A stretch of DNA of 64,000 nucleotides from Acidilobus saccharovorans 345-15 (GTDB lineage: Archaea; Thermoproteota; Thermoprotei_A; Sulfolobales; Acidilobaceae). The stretch is from assembly GCF_000144915.1 (NCBI RefSeq), contig NC_014374.1, positions 496,001 through 560,000 on the forward strand. The letters are read 5' to 3'. The position numbers and the translations under genes were made by a program. Shown one piece after another: positions 16,229-23,776 of this stretch. The notes under the pieces were generated by a model. The model was not told the DNA's origin, made no database searches, and saw only the letters and a program-made list of their open reading frames with translations. Position 1 is the stretch's first letter, and each line of letters opens with the position of its first letter.

Positions 16229-17350
16229 TTAATACTTTGGCAGCTCCACGAGGGACTGCGCCTTGTCCCTGTAGGCCTCAAGGGAGCGCTGGTGGGCCTC
16301 AAGGAACTTGGCCAGCTTCTCGGCGCCCATTGCCTTGCACTGGCCGCAGAGCAGGGCCCCTCCCCTGCACCTGGACTCTATTGAGGAGAGCTCTGAGTCG
16401 TCAGGGACAAGGTAGTAGAGGTACTGGTCAAAGACGGGGCACTTGTCGGGCTCCCCGCCAAGCCTCCTCTGCTCCTCGGCCGTGTTGCGTCCCCCTGTGA
16501 GGGACACCTTGAACTTCCTCACGGCCTCCCCTATGGGCTCGGTCAGGAAAATCGTGGCCTCAGGCCTGCTCTTGCTCATCTTACCGCCGTCGAGGCCCCT
16601 TATCAGCTTGTGGTAGGTCGCCGCCGGCGGCGTGAGCTCTATCTCGCCCTTCATCCTGGTAGCTATGTCCCTGGAGAGCCTTATGTGGGGGTCCTGGTCG
16701 GCGCCCACTGGAACTACGACGTACTTGTAGCCGCCGTACTCCTTCAGCATTGGGTGAAGTATGTCCGCCGCCTGGGTGAGGGCGCTCATCACCTTGGCTG
16801 GGCTCAGGTCGCCGTATATGGCCTCCATCTCATTAAAGGTCACCTTAGCGCTGAAGAGCTGGATAAGCTCGTGGTAGGGCCCCTCCCTGCCTGTCTGGAA
16901 GTAGAACTCGGTCCTCTGCGGGTCAAGGCCCAGGGCGAGGAGGTTAGGTATGAACTCCTCCAGGGCGCTCTTAATGGCCTCCTCCCTGCTCACCCTCCTC
17001 ACGGCGTAGGCCTCGGCGTCAGCCATGCAGACGAACACCCTGAAGCCGAGCCTCTGGTAGAACACGAGCTGAAGGCCCGTGAGCATGTGGCCGAAGTGGA
17101 ACTGCCCGCTCGGCATGAAGCCCGTCACCACCGCCACTGGCTCGCCCGAGGCCCAGGCGTTGAGCACGACGTCCATGTCCCTGTGTCCGAATATTATCCC
17201 CCTCCTCATGAAGGCGCTGGGCTCCACCCCCATTGACTTAAGCTTCTCAAGTATCTCGGAGAAGGGCCTTATGCCGAAGACCTCGTACAGCCTCCTGTAG
17301 TCCTTTATGTCAGGCCTTCCCCAGGGGTCTATCCTCTCCTCGCTGCTCAT
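16229..17350 (-). CDS. trpS: Tryptophan--tRNA ligase
   Basis: A 373-residue class I synthetase that charges tRNA-Trp. The HIGH-like motif is SGQFHFGHMLTG (about residues 81-92) and the KMSKS motif is DGGKMSKSRPEA. FMPSG and the GADQDPHIRLSRDIA segment are typical of the archaeal/eukaryotic TrpRS branch. ATG 17350 follows a strong GGAGG-type site, with a TATA-like GGCTTAATAC at about 17382-17392. A cysteine set near the C-terminus (CRGGALLCGQCKAMG) fits the usual archaeal tail. It is convergent with the NikR-like gene, one base between stops. Confidence 0.96.
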   Translation of the reverse strand: MSSEERIDPWGRPDIKDYRRLYEVFGIRPFSEILEKLKSMGVEPSAFMRRGIIFGHRDMDVVLNAWASGEPVAVVTGFMPSGQFHFGHMLTGLQLVFYQRLGFRVFVCMADAEAYAVRRVSREEAIKSALEEFIPNLLALGLDPQRTEFYFQTGREGPYHELIQLFSAKVTFNEMEAIYGDLSPAKVMSALTQAADILHPMLKEYGGYKYVVVPVGADQDPHIRLSRDIATRMKGEIELTPPAATYHKLIRGLDGGKMSKSRPEATIFLTEPIGEAVRKFKVSLTGGRNTAEEQRRLGGEPDKCPVFDQYLYYLVPDDSELSSIESRCRGGALLCGQCKAMGAEKLAKFLEAHQRSLEAYRDKAQSLVELPKY

Positions 17351-17432
17351 GAGTTCTCCTTCCTCCCACGCCTCAGCTGAAGTATTAAGCCTAAGCCGCG
17401 TTATATTAAGAGGTTATTAAGTTATTTAAGAG

Positions 17433-18407
17433 TTGAAGAACAGCTGTGCTTTAGGGAGTGCCTTGCTGGACCAGGTGGACACTGACGTCATGAGGGCGAT
17501 AGCCGACTACGGACCGCTGACGCTCTCGGAGCTCTCAAGGACGTTGGGCTGGAGCAAGAGCATGGTGCTCAAGAGGGTCAGGAAGCTCGAGTCCCTCGGG
17601 CTGATAAGGGTCAGGGACGAGGGAGGGGTGATAATAATAAGCCCCGGGGGCTCGAGGGCCAAGGCGCCCGCTGTAATAGGCATAGTGAGGGCGAGCGAGT
17701 ACCCGTACATAATGAGGCTCGTCAAGAAGCTCTCGGAGAGGTACGGCTCGGTCACAGTAAAAGTCTATGATGACGCGCTTCAGGAGGCCATGGATTTGGC
17801 GGCGGGCAGGATACAGCTAGCCATGGCTCCTGCCATAACTCTGGTAACCCTCAACAGGCTCACGGCCGGCTCCGTTCACATAGTTGGCGGGGGGAGCCAG
17901 GGAGGGGCAGGGATAGTCACGGGCAGGGGGGAGCTCGGCCACGCCACGTCAAGGATGTCCTCTATGGAGCTCTGCGCCGAGGTCAGCAGGCTTGAGCCCC
18001 CAAGGGTTTACGCTAATAGCGGCGACAGCATACTTGACATGGCGCTCAGGGGACAGGTGAGGGAGGCCGTCATCTGGGAGCCCTACCTATCCATTGCCGA
18101 GAGGAGGGGACTTAAGGTGGAGCAGTGCGACCTCGAGACCTGCTGCCTCCTGGGGGCCAACAGCTCGCTTGAGGGCGAGTACGACAGGATAGCCAAGGCT
18201 ATGGAGGAGGCAGTCTCTGAGGTGAGGGAGGCCGACCTACAGGCCTACGCTAACCTGGTCAGGATGCCATACGAGCTCGTCAGCGAGTCCGTCAGGAGCT
18301 ACAGCTTCCTTGAGAGGCCCGACAGGGAGGTGCTCAGGAGGCTGCTGCCCTACATGAGGTCCGTGGCCCTCCCGAGCTCGGCCGTCAGCGAGGCCGTCAG
18401 GGCTTAA
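17433..18407 (+). CDS. Winged-helix regulator fused to a solute-binding-like domain
   Basis: A 324-residue protein with two parts. Residues about 12-72 form a winged helix (VDTDVMRAIADYGPLTLSEL, then WSKSMVLKRVRKLESLGLIRV). From about residue 78 a periplasmic-binding-like domain follows, resembling NMT1/SsuA-type substrate-binding folds: DDALQEAMDLAAGRIQLAMAP, VHIVGGGSQGGAGIVTG, ANSGDSILDMALRGQVREAVIWEPYLS. There is no signal peptide, so it is cytoplasmic and likely a one-component sensor of a small ligand. TTG 17433 is near leaderless from a TATA at 17400-17410; TTG 17463 is an alternative. Ligand unknown. It overlaps the convergent kinase-like gene by 11 bases. Confidence 0.8.
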   Translation: MKNSCALGSALLDQVDTDVMRAIADYGPLTLSELSRTLGWSKSMVLKRVRKLESLGLIRVRDEGGVIIISPGGSRAKAPAVIGIVRASEYPYIMRLVKKLSERYGSVTVKVYDDALQEAMDLAAGRIQLAMAPAITLVTLNRLTAGSVHIVGGGSQGGAGIVTGRGELGHATSRMSSMELCAEVSRLEPPRVYANSGDSILDMALRGQVREAVIWEPYLSIAERRGLKVEQCDLETCCLLGANSSLEGEYDRIAKAMEEAVSEVREADLQAYANLVRMPYELVSESVRSYSFLERPDREVLRRLLPYMRSVALPSSAVSEAVRA

Positions 18408-19743
18408 TGGACTCGACGGCTGACCTCAGCTCAAAGAAGAGCAACGGCAGGCTGGCCAGGAACGGCGCCAGCCTTGCGCTGAAGAGCTGTCCCCTCACCT
18501 TCTTCCACAGGGACGGCTCAAGGCTGCTGGCGTAGCTCCTGAGGGACTCCTTGACCAGGTCCAGGGGGGCGCCGAAGAACCTTGAGTAGTAGAAGAACAC
18601 CGCCAGGTCCCAGGCCCCCCTCTGGGGCGTGAACTTGCCGGCCTGCTCGACGTCTATGAGCCATGCCCCATCCCTGCCAATTACCACGTTGCTCGGATTC
18701 GGGTCGCCGAGCGCGTAGCCAGACCTATGGACTGTGGCGAGCACCCTGCCGGCCTCCTGCCAGTGGGCCGGGTCCCTGCTTCTCAGCACGTCGCTGCCGT
18801 CCACATAGTCCCTTACCATGGAGGCCTCCATGGGGTTTATGCAGAGGGCCAGCACCCTGGGCGTCCTGACGTACTGCCTGAGCTCCAGTAGCCTGCGGTA
18901 CTCGTTTGAGGCCCTGCCAGAGGGCGTCTGGATGAAGGGGTACGCCGTTATTGACACGACCCCGGCGAAGAGCCACTTAAAGGTGCCATAGCCGTAGTCC
19001 TTAATGACAGCCCTTGAGTTGCCGTCCTCGCAGAGGAGCGAGGAGTAGAGCAGCGATGACCTCCTGCACGTGGCCCTCTCCATCTCCAGCTCAACCGGGT
19101 GAGAGGTCCACCTGCACGAGCTGAAGAGAATGCCCTCGGGGATCACCACGGTCCTGTAGGGGTCCTCGAGGAGGACGTTGGGAGGGCACTCAGAGGACCT
19201 CATGAAGAAGGACATGTAGGCGCCGGCCACGCTTATGCCCGCGGCCACGCTCTTTACAATGCCAGATATCAGCGAGGCCACTGAGCCCTTGACCTTGGAC
19301 TCGCTGAGCTTAACGTAGCCCTCGGGCGTCAGGTCACCCACGAGCTTAGCGTAGTCGCTGTAGATCTCTCCCAGCAGGTCAACGTTGCGGGTGGACTCGT
19401 TGAATATGCACGAGTACAGCCACGAGAGCTTCGACATCCTGGCTATCGGGAAGAAGTAGGGAGGCACCTTGGCCAGGCCAGCCAGGGGCCCGAGCCTGGT
19501 TATGGCCTCCGAGGCCTCCTCCACCACTACCCTTGTCCTGTAGGACTTAACTATGCTGGCAAGGTCGCTGCTGTAGTCCACCGCTGGAAGGAGCAGGGAG
19601 GCCAGGGACTCGCCCATCACTCCCAGGCTAGCGTCAAGCCTGAGCAGCTCTGCCCCGACGGTCACCTCCCTGCCGTTTACCTTGGGTGTCGCGAGGCCCT
19701 CGACAACCCTTATAGCGTATGATGGACCCTTTACGTAGCTCAA
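18397..19743 (-). CDS. Kinase-like protein (Bud32/RIO/WaaP-type) with unassigned N-terminal region
   Basis: A 448-residue protein whose C-terminal half has a small-kinase core. RAVIKDYG looks like the ATP-binding lysine strand, EYRRLLELRQYVRTPRV like the N-lobe helix, GDPNPSN (346-352) like the catalytic loop with Asp and Asn, and LIDVEQ (364-368) like the metal-binding DFG equivalent. The first 200 residues match nothing I know. Two hydrophobic stretches (GIVKSVAAGISVAGAYMSFF, and one around 255-275) could touch the membrane. Substrate is unknown: protein, lipid or glycan are all possible. It begins within the last four bases of the UPF0248 gene, so the two are coupled. Confidence 0.7.
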   Translation of the reverse strand: MSYVKGPSYAIRVVEGLATPKVNGREVTVGAELLRLDASLGVMGESLASLLLPAVDYSSDLASIVKSYRTRVVVEEASEAITRLGPLAGLAKVPPYFFPIARMSKLSWLYSCIFNESTRNVDLLGEIYSDYAKLVGDLTPEGYVKLSESKVKGSVASLISGIVKSVAAGISVAGAYMSFFMRSSECPPNVLLEDPYRTVVIPEGILFSSCRWTSHPVELEMERATCRRSSLLYSSLLCEDGNSRAVIKDYGYGTFKWLFAGVVSITAYPFIQTPSGRASNEYRRLLELRQYVRTPRVLALCINPMEASMVRDYVDGSDVLRSRDPAHWQEAGRVLATVHRSGYALGDPNPSNVVIGRDGAWLIDVEQAGKFTPQRGAWDLAVFFYYSRFFGAPLDLVKESLRSYASSLEPSLWKKVRGQLFSARLAPFLASLPLLFFELRSAVESIKP

Positions 19744-20015
19744 GACTTTAGTCCTCTCCTCCAGGCCTCCCCGTTAGGCCCCCTCACCTCGACTACCCTG
19801 TGCAGCGGTATAACTGTGTCGCCGTCGTCAAGCGTGAGGGCCCACTCGCTCACTGCGGCTATCCTCGAGGCGTTGAGCTCCGCCAGCCTCTGGCCAGCCT
19901 GGGGGTCCCTGTCAACGTAGACTATTACGTAATCCTGAGGCCTGCCGCTCATCAGGGCCCTGTTTATAACCTGCCTTATCACGCTTCTCCTCTTGGTCAA
20001 AGCTACCCGTGCCAA
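19740..20015 (-). CDS. UPF0248 (DUF504) protein, MJ1316 RNA-end-recognition type
   Basis: A 91-residue protein matching UPF0248/DUF504: IRQVINRALMSGRPQDYVIV, a VDRDP turn, then LDDGDTVIPLHRVVEV with the conserved I-P-x-H-R. The MJ1316 domain of this family has been proposed to recognise cyclic phosphate RNA ends and occurs with RNA-repair enzymes. The start is TTG 20015; a shorter start at residue 6 is possible. The stop overlaps the start of the kinase-like gene by four bases. It is divergent from the HIT gene. Confidence 0.82.
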   Translation of the reverse strand: MARVALTKRRSVIRQVINRALMSGRPQDYVIVYVDRDPQAGQRLAELNASRIAAVSEWALTLDDGDTVIPLHRVVEVRGPNGEAWRRGLKS

Positions 20016-20059
20016 AGGAGTTTATTCCGCGTTAATAAGGCTCAGGTGGGTGTAAGCCT

Positions 20060-20548
20060 GTGCCTGAGGACGACGCGTTCTGTAAGATAGCCAGGGGCGA
20101 GTCCAAGGCATACGTTGTCTACAGCGACGACAAAGTTATGGTCATACTGGACAGGTCCCCCATATGTAGGGGCCACATGCTGGTGATCTCAAAGGACCAC
20201 TTCACCGCGGTCGAGGACGTGAGGCCTGACGTGGTGTCAAGGGCCTTCCTCGTGGCGGCGGCCATAGTGAAGTACCTCAAGAGGGAGCTCAAGGCGCCTG
20301 GTGTTAACATTGTCACTAACAGCGGCAGCCAGGCCGGGCAGGTGGTGTTCCACTTCCACGTGCACATAATACCCAGGTGGGCCGACTGCCCCCCGCCCAT
20401 ATTCAGCGACGAGGGGGCCAACATAACAAGGGTGGCCCAGAGGCACAGGCTGACGGAGGCGGAGGCCGCCGAGGTCCTTAACATGATGAGCGGCGTCATT
20501 AACTACATAGAGGAGTACGTCAGGGAGGAGCAGAATCCCGGCAGGTGA
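20060..20548 (+). CDS. HIT-family nucleotide hydrolase
   Basis: A 162-residue histidine-triad protein. The catalytic motif is HFHVHIIPRW (about residues 98-107), with the upstream helix-strand DRSPICRGHMLVISKDHF typical of the Hint/AP4A-hydrolase branch. Such enzymes cleave AMP from nucleoside phosphoramidates, adenylates or dinucleotides. No zinc-binding N-terminal cysteine pair is seen, though a single Cys lies at residue 8. A C-terminal helical tail of about 40 residues follows the triad. GTG 20060 is chosen. Physiological substrate unknown. Confidence 0.92.
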   Translation: MPEDDAFCKIARGESKAYVVYSDDKVMVILDRSPICRGHMLVISKDHFTAVEDVRPDVVSRAFLVAAAIVKYLKRELKAPGVNIVTNSGSQAGQVVFHFHVHIIPRWADCPPPIFSDEGANITRVAQRHRLTEAEAAEVLNMMSGVINYIEEYVREEQNPGR

Positions 20549-20660
20549 AGGTCAGCACTCAAGACCCTCCTCATCGCGGGCGCTCAGCAATGCCGAGCTC
20601 ATCACACTTACACGTCTGAACCTAACGATTATTAATTCAGATGGAGTCCCCTCAGCGCTG

Positions 20661-21350
20661 GTGGGCTTTTTGGCCTGCAGGGCTGAGCTTCACTCCCACA
20701 GCAGGGCCAGCGACGGCAAGCCGACGCCTGAGGAGGTCGTAATAAGGGCCGCCCAGCTGGGGCTGAGCGCCGTAGCGCTCTCGGACCACAACACGTTCAG
20801 GGGCTCGGCCCTCGCCCAGGCCTCGGCCAAGGAGCTGGACCTCGACATAACGATTATACCTGCCAACGAGGTGAGGACTTCAAGGGGCGACGTCCTGGTC
20901 CTCTGCCCCTCGCTGCCTGACGAGGACCCGCCCAAGGGGATAGAGCCGCCTGAGCTGAGGAAGTGGAGCCTCGAGAGGGGGTGCATAATGATAGCCGCCC
21001 ACCCGTTCCAGCCCGGCAGGAAGGGGGTCGGCAGGTACCTGTTCTCTCATTACACGGAGTTCGACGCCGTGGAGGTGTGGAACGCCAGGGGGCTGCCCCC
21101 TCTTAACTGGCTCGCGGAGAGGTTTGCCAGGTCAAAGGGCCTCCCCATGACAAGCGGCAGCGACGCCCACGTGATATCTGAGCTTGGGGAAGCGCCCACT
21201 GTAGTCTTCGCGGAGGGCTGCACGGCCGAGCAGATAATAGAGGCCATAAAGAAGGGCATGTGCAGGCCCACGAAGGGCAGGATGGGCTTCAAGGCCCTGA
21301 GGGAGGCCGTTGAGTGGAGCGTGGGCAGGAGGCTTGGAAGGGCCTACTGA
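20661..21350 (+). CDS. PHP-domain metal-dependent phosphoesterase
   Basis: A 229-residue PHP-family protein. Metal motifs in order are ELHSHSRASDG (first HxH), ALSDHNTFRG, IPANEVRTSRGDVLVL, IAAHPFQPG, and GSDAHVISELG near the C-terminus. The stand-alone form resembles nucleotide or oligonucleotide phosphoesterases of the trpH type. GTG 20661 fits a TATA-like GATTATTAAT at about 20627-20636 as leaderless; TTG 20670 with GGTGG upstream is equally possible. It overlaps the convergent DUF2139 gene by seven bases. Substrate unknown. Confidence 0.9.
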   Translation: MGFLACRAELHSHSRASDGKPTPEEVVIRAAQLGLSAVALSDHNTFRGSALAQASAKELDLDITIIPANEVRTSRGDVLVLCPSLPDEDPPKGIEPPELRKWSLERGCIMIAAHPFQPGRKGVGRYLFSHYTEFDAVEVWNARGLPPLNWLAERFARSKGLPMTSGSDAHVISELGEAPTVVFAEGCTAEQIIEAIKKGMCRPTKGRMGFKALREAVEWSVGRRLGRAY

Positions 21351-22867
21351 AGGTCAATGACTATCCTCGCCCTGGGGTCTGGGTCCTCGAGCCTGAACGA
21401 AAGTATTGAGCTGCCGAAGCCGCTGAGGTCCATGACGTTCTTGCCTCCAGTTATGTCATAGGTCTCCTCGTAGGCGTCCTGGGCGGGCAGCGAGAAGTCG
21501 TACTCATACACGTGAAGCCTGTTGCTCCTTCCAGCCCTTATGACAAGCCTTGGCCTGCTGTAGCCTGTTAAGGGTATGCCGCCGAAGACCTTGTCCTTCA
21601 CTAGCGCCCCTGGCACTGAGAACCTGACGGGCGGCCCCCTCTCCAGGACCTCCGATATGGGCTCTATTATGAACCCCCTGTAGCCTATGTCCAGGGGCAG
21701 GGCGTTGTACCTGGAGGTGTTGGACATGGTGTTGGCCCCTATGACGAGTCTGTCCCCCACCGACTCAAAGCTTGTTATCCTGGCGCCATAGGCGCCCACT
21801 ATCCTTGCCACGGGCGGGGTTATGTAGAGGAGCACGCTGGGGCCCACTATTGTGTTTGTAGCCCTTGCAACCATCTCCTCAAACTGGTTGGTGGGCCTCA
21901 CGAGGGACTCAGAGTAGGCGTTGAACGCGACCATGACACCTCCCCCTATTGGCTTGGCGACCGTCCTCCTTGAGAAGTAGCCCGACTCGCCGAAGTCAAA
22001 CAGCCTCACGAACCTGACGGGCTCCGTCCCCTCGTCAATGGGGTTGCCCACGAAGGCCCCTCCCTTGACGAAGAGGAAGAACCTGCCGTAGGCTGAGGCC
22101 GCCGGGCCCGTCTGGGGCCAGCTTACAGGTGCGCCGTCAACTGAGCGCCTGCTTATGTCGCCAAGGCTCGTGTACGTTACCTTACCGTTGGTGAGGTTAA
22201 CGCACTGTATCCCGGTGACAGCCTTAGTGAACAGCACGCCATGTATGTCCTTTATCTGACGCTCAAGTATGTCAAAGCAGGCATACTCATAGACAAGCGC
22301 CCCCTTGAGGGCGGGCCTCTCTGAGAGCTTCCTTGGCTCGCCCGTCCTGCGGTCAATGCCGTAAACTCCCAGGTTTATAGTCCCGTCCCCCCTGGCTACG
22401 AGCAGCTCGTCCTGGACTGGGTTGTAGATGATCTCGGAGACCTCGCCGGCCCACTCGTCCTTCCTGGCAGCCCCCTCCTTCCACAGCAGCGAGACCCTCC
22501 TGTCCTCGACGTCATAGAAGTGGACGTGGCTGTACTTGTTGACGAAGGATATGGTGCCCCTCAGTGACGCCTCAGAGCCCTCGTAAACCGCGGGGGCGTG
22601 GACCCAGCCGCCGAAGTATATGTTGTCGTCAACGGCATCAACGGCGTTATAGGTGTCTCCCCCCGAGGTCGGCAGGGGGCCTACCTGCTCAAACCTGTAC
22701 CTCTCCACGCCGCTGTCGGTGACGAAGTTGGCTATGGCGTCAAACGCCAGGGTGTAGTAGAGCACCCCCCTGTAGTACTTCAGCCCAAATATGCCTCCGC
22801 TGCCCCACTCGGGGGCGTAGCTTGGCGGGTGGTCGTGCAGCATTCCGAGTATTTCATTTGTACCCAC
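21344..22867 (-). CDS. DUF2139 protein, probable beta-propeller
   Basis: About 507 residues, probably the crenarchaeal DUF2139 family (recognised from general look). The sequence is strand-rich and repetitive in pattern, with recurrent DxxxDNIYFGGWVHAP, DGTINLGVYGIDRRTGEP and GGGVMVAFNAYSES-like units, which suggests a beta-propeller. No signal peptide or membrane segment is seen. GTG 22867 is chosen because a TATA-like element around 22899-22908 puts transcription near 22878; a TTG at 22921 gives 18 more residues. Function unknown. It is divergent from the cyclase gene. Confidence 0.72.
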   Translation of the reverse strand: MGTNEILGMLHDHPPSYAPEWGSGGIFGLKYYRGVLYYTLAFDAIANFVTDSGVERYRFEQVGPLPTSGGDTYNAVDAVDDNIYFGGWVHAPAVYEGSEASLRGTISFVNKYSHVHFYDVEDRRVSLLWKEGAARKDEWAGEVSEIIYNPVQDELLVARGDGTINLGVYGIDRRTGEPRKLSERPALKGALVYEYACFDILERQIKDIHGVLFTKAVTGIQCVNLTNGKVTYTSLGDISRRSVDGAPVSWPQTGPAASAYGRFFLFVKGGAFVGNPIDEGTEPVRFVRLFDFGESGYFSRRTVAKPIGGGVMVAFNAYSESLVRPTNQFEEMVARATNTIVGPSVLLYITPPVARIVGAYGARITSFESVGDRLVIGANTMSNTSRYNALPLDIGYRGFIIEPISEVLERGPPVRFSVPGALVKDKVFGGIPLTGYSRPRLVIRAGRSNRLHVYEYDFSLPAQDAYEETYDITGGKNVMDLSGFGSSILSFRLEDPDPRARIVIDLQ

Positions 22868-22968
22868 GGCGCTGCCCCAGGGAGCCTGTGCGCCCAGGGT
22901 AAAAACGGGTCTCAGGCACAACGCGGGTCTACTCAGCGTCTTTATAGTCCTGCCGTGACATAGCCCTG

Positions 22969-23670
22969 GTGAGCGCGTTGAGTCGCGGCTTCTCCGGGAG
23001 GGTGATAGACCTCACGTGTGAGGTCTACAACGGAATGCCGACATATCCGGGGGACCCGCCCTTCAGGCACGAGTTCGTTCTCATGGGCTCCAGGGAGGGC
23101 GAGGTCACCCTGTCGCGCCTTGAGGCGGGCTCCCACTCCGGAACCCACGTGGACGCCCCGCTGCACTTCATACCTGGCGGCCTCAGCGTGGACAGGATAC
23201 CGCCTGAGAGGCTCGTGCTGCCCGTTGACTTTGTTGACCTCAGCTACAAGAGGCCTAAGGAGGCCATAACGTCAAGGGACCTCGAGGGCAAGGTGCACGC
23301 GGGGAGGGCTGCCGCGCTCTACACTGGCTTCTCAGGACTGAGGGGGTCTGAGGACTACCTCCACGCCTGGCCCTACCTTAGCAGGGACGCGGCTGACTAC
23401 CTCGCAGGCGTGGGGGTTGGGGCGGTCGTGACAGAGGCTATGAGCGTCTCCGGCTGGGCTGGGGCTAAGGGATACCCATGGCCCCCGCTAGTGAGCGAGG
23501 AGGACGCAGCCTACGTTCACGTCAGGCTGCTGTCCTCGGGAGTGATTATAGTGGAGGGCGCATGCAACCTGGGCGAGCTTGCGGGCTGCAGGGACCCGCT
23601 GCTGGTGATAGCGCCGCTTAAGGTTCGCGGGGCCGAGGGGGCCATGGCGAGGGTCCTTGCCATATGCTAG
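22969..23670 (+). CDS. Cyclase-family (kynurenine formamidase-like) metallo-hydrolase
   Basis: A 233-residue member of the cyclase/KynB superfamily. The metal-binding signature is HSGTHVDAPLHFIPGG (about residues 52-67), preceded by the family start VIDLTCEVYNGMPTYPGD. A further metal-site region is the EGACNLGEL segment near residue 200. Relatives hydrolyse N-formylkynurenine, isatin or cyclic amides. No tryptophan-catabolic neighbour is visible, so the substrate is open. GTG 22969 is the likely start. The gene stands alone; 106 intergenic bases follow. Confidence 0.9.
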   Translation: MSALSRGFSGRVIDLTCEVYNGMPTYPGDPPFRHEFVLMGSREGEVTLSRLEAGSHSGTHVDAPLHFIPGGLSVDRIPPERLVLPVDFVDLSYKRPKEAITSRDLEGKVHAGRAAALYTGFSGLRGSEDYLHAWPYLSRDAADYLAGVGVGAVVTEAMSVSGWAGAKGYPWPPLVSEEDAAYVHVRLLSSGVIIVEGACNLGELAGCRDPLLVIAPLKVRGAEGAMARVLAIC

Positions 23671-23685
23671 CGTCAAGCGACCCTG

Positions 23686-23757
23686 ATCTACAGCCTATCA
23701 TAGGGGCAAGCCCTAGGTCATCTACAGCTTAGCGTATAGCTATTAGATCTATATATC
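23686..23757 (+). promoter_or_regulatory. Promoter of the radical SAM pair with direct repeats
   Basis: ATCTACAGC occurs twice, at 23686-23694 and 23720-23728, 34 bases apart (about three helical turns). A TATA element ATCTATATATC at 23747-23757 lies 26 bases from GTG 23777, predicting a leaderless transcript. The repeats sit where an activator could bind. Confidence 0.5.
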
Positions 23758-23776
23758 AATAATAGGGAGATAAACA

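Noticed and set aside
16229-17350. Tyrosyl- rather than tryptophanyl-tRNA synthetase
   Set aside because: The FHFGH motif, the GADQDPHIRLSRDIA segment and overall length fit archaeal TrpRS.
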